Positions 52,456 to 53,732 of a stretch of DNA of 53,732 nt are shown here, one piece after another. Both the position numbers and the translations under genes were made by a program. Under the pieces are notes generated by a model that saw only the letters and a program-made list of their open reading frames with translations, was not told the DNA's origin and ran no database searches. The first letter of the stretch is position 1. The number at the start of each line of letters is the position of its first letter. The stretch is taken from positions 1-53,732 of the forward strand of contig JAAYYF010000003.1 in assembly GCA_012515535.1 (NCBI GenBank), given 5' to 3'. The DNA comes from Deinococcales bacterium (GTDB taxonomy: Bacteria; Deinococcota; Deinococci; Deinococcales; Trueperaceae).

Positions 52456-53361
52456 TCAGTCGGCGAGCGCGGCGCGCCAGCCTGCGACGAGGGCGCGCGC
52501 CACGACCTCCTGCACCGCTATCGAGAGGGTCGCGAGCGGGACCGTCGGGCCCCGGCAGGTCGAGAGCACGAAGGCGCTGTCGCCGTCGAGGGGCGTGTGC
52601 GACGGCCGCGTCACGCGCGCGATGCCGATGTGGGCGCTCTGGCTGAGCGCCCGCGCCTCGCTCTTGGTGAGCGGCGCGTCGGTGGCCACCACCACCAGGG
52701 TGGTGTTGGCGCCCGGCATGGCGGCGAAGCCCTCGGCCGCGGCCATGCCCAGGGTACCGGGCACGCCGGCGAGCAGCGCGCCGGTGTCGGGGTCGACCAG
52801 GTTGCCCACGGCGTTGCTGACGGCGAGCGCCGCCACCGTGGCCCCGCCCACGCGCTCGACGTGGCAGCCGAGCCCGCTGGCCACCGCCCGCTCCGGGCCG
52901 CGCAGCTTGCCGACCGTGGCGCCGGTTCCGGCCCCCACGCGGCCCATCGCCACCGGCGCCGCGCTGGCCGCCGCCGCGGCGGCGTAGCCGTCCGCCGCCC
53001 CGGGCCGCACGCTGGGCGAGCCCACCGCCAGGTCGTACAGCACCGCCGCCGGCACGATGGGCACGCGCGCCACGCCGGTGTCGAAGCCGCGCCCCTGCTC
53101 CTCGAGCCAGCGCATCACGCCGTCGGCGGCGGCCAGCCCGAAGGCGCTGCCGCCGCTCAGCAGCACGGCGTGCACCCGGTCGACCGTGCGGTCGGGGGTG
53201 AGCAGCACGCTCTCGCGCGACCCCGGAGCGGGCCCCAGCACGAAGCCGGACGCCACGCAGCCGTCGGGCGGCGCGAGGACCACGGTGCAGCCGGTACGCG
53301 CGGCGAGGTCGGTGTGGTGACCGACCTCGATGCCGGCGACGGCGGTGAGGGTGCCGTTCAC
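52456..53361 (-). CDS. P1 family peptidase (DmpA/NylC-like N-terminal nucleophile hydrolase)
   Basis: A 301-residue member of peptidase family S58/P1, self-processing enzymes related to L-aminopeptidase/D-esterase DmpA and nylon-oligomer hydrolase NylC. The typical start GTLTAVAGIEVGHHTD, the segment LLSGGSAFGLAAADGVMRWLEEQGRGF, GRVGAGTGATVGKLRG and LAVSNAVGNLVDP are family features. The catalytic residue is expected to be a Ser or Thr freed by self-cleavage; I cannot fix it with certainty. GTG start with GGAGGG seven bases upstream, inside the end of the preceding gene. Confidence 0.87.
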   Translation of the reverse strand: MNGTLTAVAGIEVGHHTDLAARTGCTVVLAPPDGCVASGFVLGPAPGSRESVLLTPDRTVDRVHAVLLSGGSAFGLAAADGVMRWLEEQGRGFDTGVARVPIVPAAVLYDLAVGSPSVRPGAADGYAAAAAASAAPVAMGRVGAGTGATVGKLRGPERAVASGLGCHVERVGGATVAALAVSNAVGNLVDPDTGALLAGVPGTLGMAAAEGFAAMPGANTTLVVVATDAPLTKSEARALSQSAHIGIARVTRPSHTPLDGDSAFVLSTCRGPTVPLATLSIAVQEVVARALVAGWRAALAD

Positions 53362-53365
53362 GCGC

Positions 53366-53732
53366 TCACCCTCCGCCGGCCCCCCCGAGGTAGCGGTCCA
53401 CGTCCTCGGGATCGACCTCGATGATCTCGATGCGCTCGGGCGGCGTGTCGACGGTGGCGCGCAGCCCGGTGGCGGTGTCGATGGGCAGGTTGAGGCGCAG
53501 CGTGGTGCCCAGCGCCTGCGCGGCGAGGTCGTCGGACTCGCGGAAGGCGGCGCGCACGCCGCTGGGGCTGGGGGCGCCGGTCTTGAGGTCGATCTGGTGG
53601 AACACGATGCCGGGCGGCACCGGGAAGGTGGAGCCGGCGCCGGAGCGGCCCTGCAGGGCGCCCTCCACGAAGTCGTTCCACACGTAGATGGGCTGGCGCG
53701 AGGAGGTGATTATCTCGCCGTCCGGCATACGC
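53366..53732 (-). CDS. C-terminal end of a class A penicillin-binding protein (cut by right edge)
   Basis: Only the last 121 or so residues are in the window and the frame runs off the edge. The pattern RQPIYVWNDFVEGALQG, then FPVPPGIVFHQIDLKTGAPS, resembles the region after the transpeptidase domain of PBP1A-type enzymes, where the last catalytic segment is followed by a FPxPPGV stretch. The final residues DVDRYLGGAGGG are a flexible tail. The catalytic Ser and KTG motifs would be upstream, out of view, so the assignment is moderate. It lies four bases before the P1 peptidase start, implying one operon. Confidence 0.6.
   Translation of the reverse strand, partial: RMPDGEIITSSRQPIYVWNDFVEGALQGRSGAGSTFPVPPGIVFHQIDLKTGAPSPSGVRAAFRESDDLAAQALGTTLRLNLPIDTATGLRATVDTPPERIEIIEVDPEDVDRYLGGAGGG

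Overview
The window is a very GC-rich, densely coded stretch of bacterial chromosome from a diderm. The best guess is the phylum Deinococcota, close to the Trueperales; this is an inference from gene content and promoter style, not from a marker-gene tree. It carries LptF/LptG permeases, an LptD-like barrel and an ExbB/ExbD motor, so there is an outer membrane. A canonical HspR operator precedes lon. At least thirteen genes have a TANNNT -10 hexamer only 5-10 bases before the start codon. That arrangement is the hallmark of leaderless transcripts, best known in Deinococcus. No insertion sequence, prophage or CRISPR array was seen. Nearly all genes are housekeeping genes in short operons, often with 1-4 base stop/start overlaps.

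Layout. 1-8256 (minus): a SPOR-domain protein (cut by the left edge), an ABC-2 exporter pair, a 2-phosphoglycerate kinase with ATP-cone-like repeats, a Nudix hydrolase, a YfiH/laccase-domain protein, DUF1684, TrmB and a DUF4388 protein. 8362-14668 (plus): an overlapping envelope operon lptF-lptG-lptD-like-lipoprotein. 14628-16706: plsX and an rluD-type gene back to back. 16809-22358 (plus): SDR dehydrogenase, M20 peptidase and a dipeptide-type ABC importer. 22599-31002: an orphan LuxR regulator, htpX-lemA-mnmA, lapA-like and recJ, dodecin, argS. 31003-31319 is the only gene-free stretch over 300 bases; it holds the argS promoter and the lon control region with a perfect HspR-type inverted repeat. 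31320-40429: lon, tpiA, an M24 peptidase, a phosphoglucomutase-family gene, argB, a 58-residue unknown protein, a LysM/M23 peptidase and a metallophosphatase.

40447-43818 holds the most unusual item. A 154-base nested inverted repeat is followed by an exbB-exbD-tonB-like operon (minus). Its TonB-type protein keeps the SxxxH membrane motif but ends in a DUF3048 domain instead of a TonB C-terminal domain. The two are joined by a long Pro/Ala linker containing about nine degenerate 15-residue repeats. This is my main candidate for an undescribed system: a proton-motive-force motor coupled to a DUF3048 periplasmic effector.

43989-53732: ppc-ymdB, asnC, a DinG-type helicase, tRNA-Leu(GAG), trmH, a PQQ sugar dehydrogenase lipoprotein, inorganic pyrophosphatase, a P1-family peptidase and the C-terminal end of a class A penicillin-binding protein (cut by the right edge). 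Functions are assigned from recognisable motifs in the translated sequence. No database search was possible.
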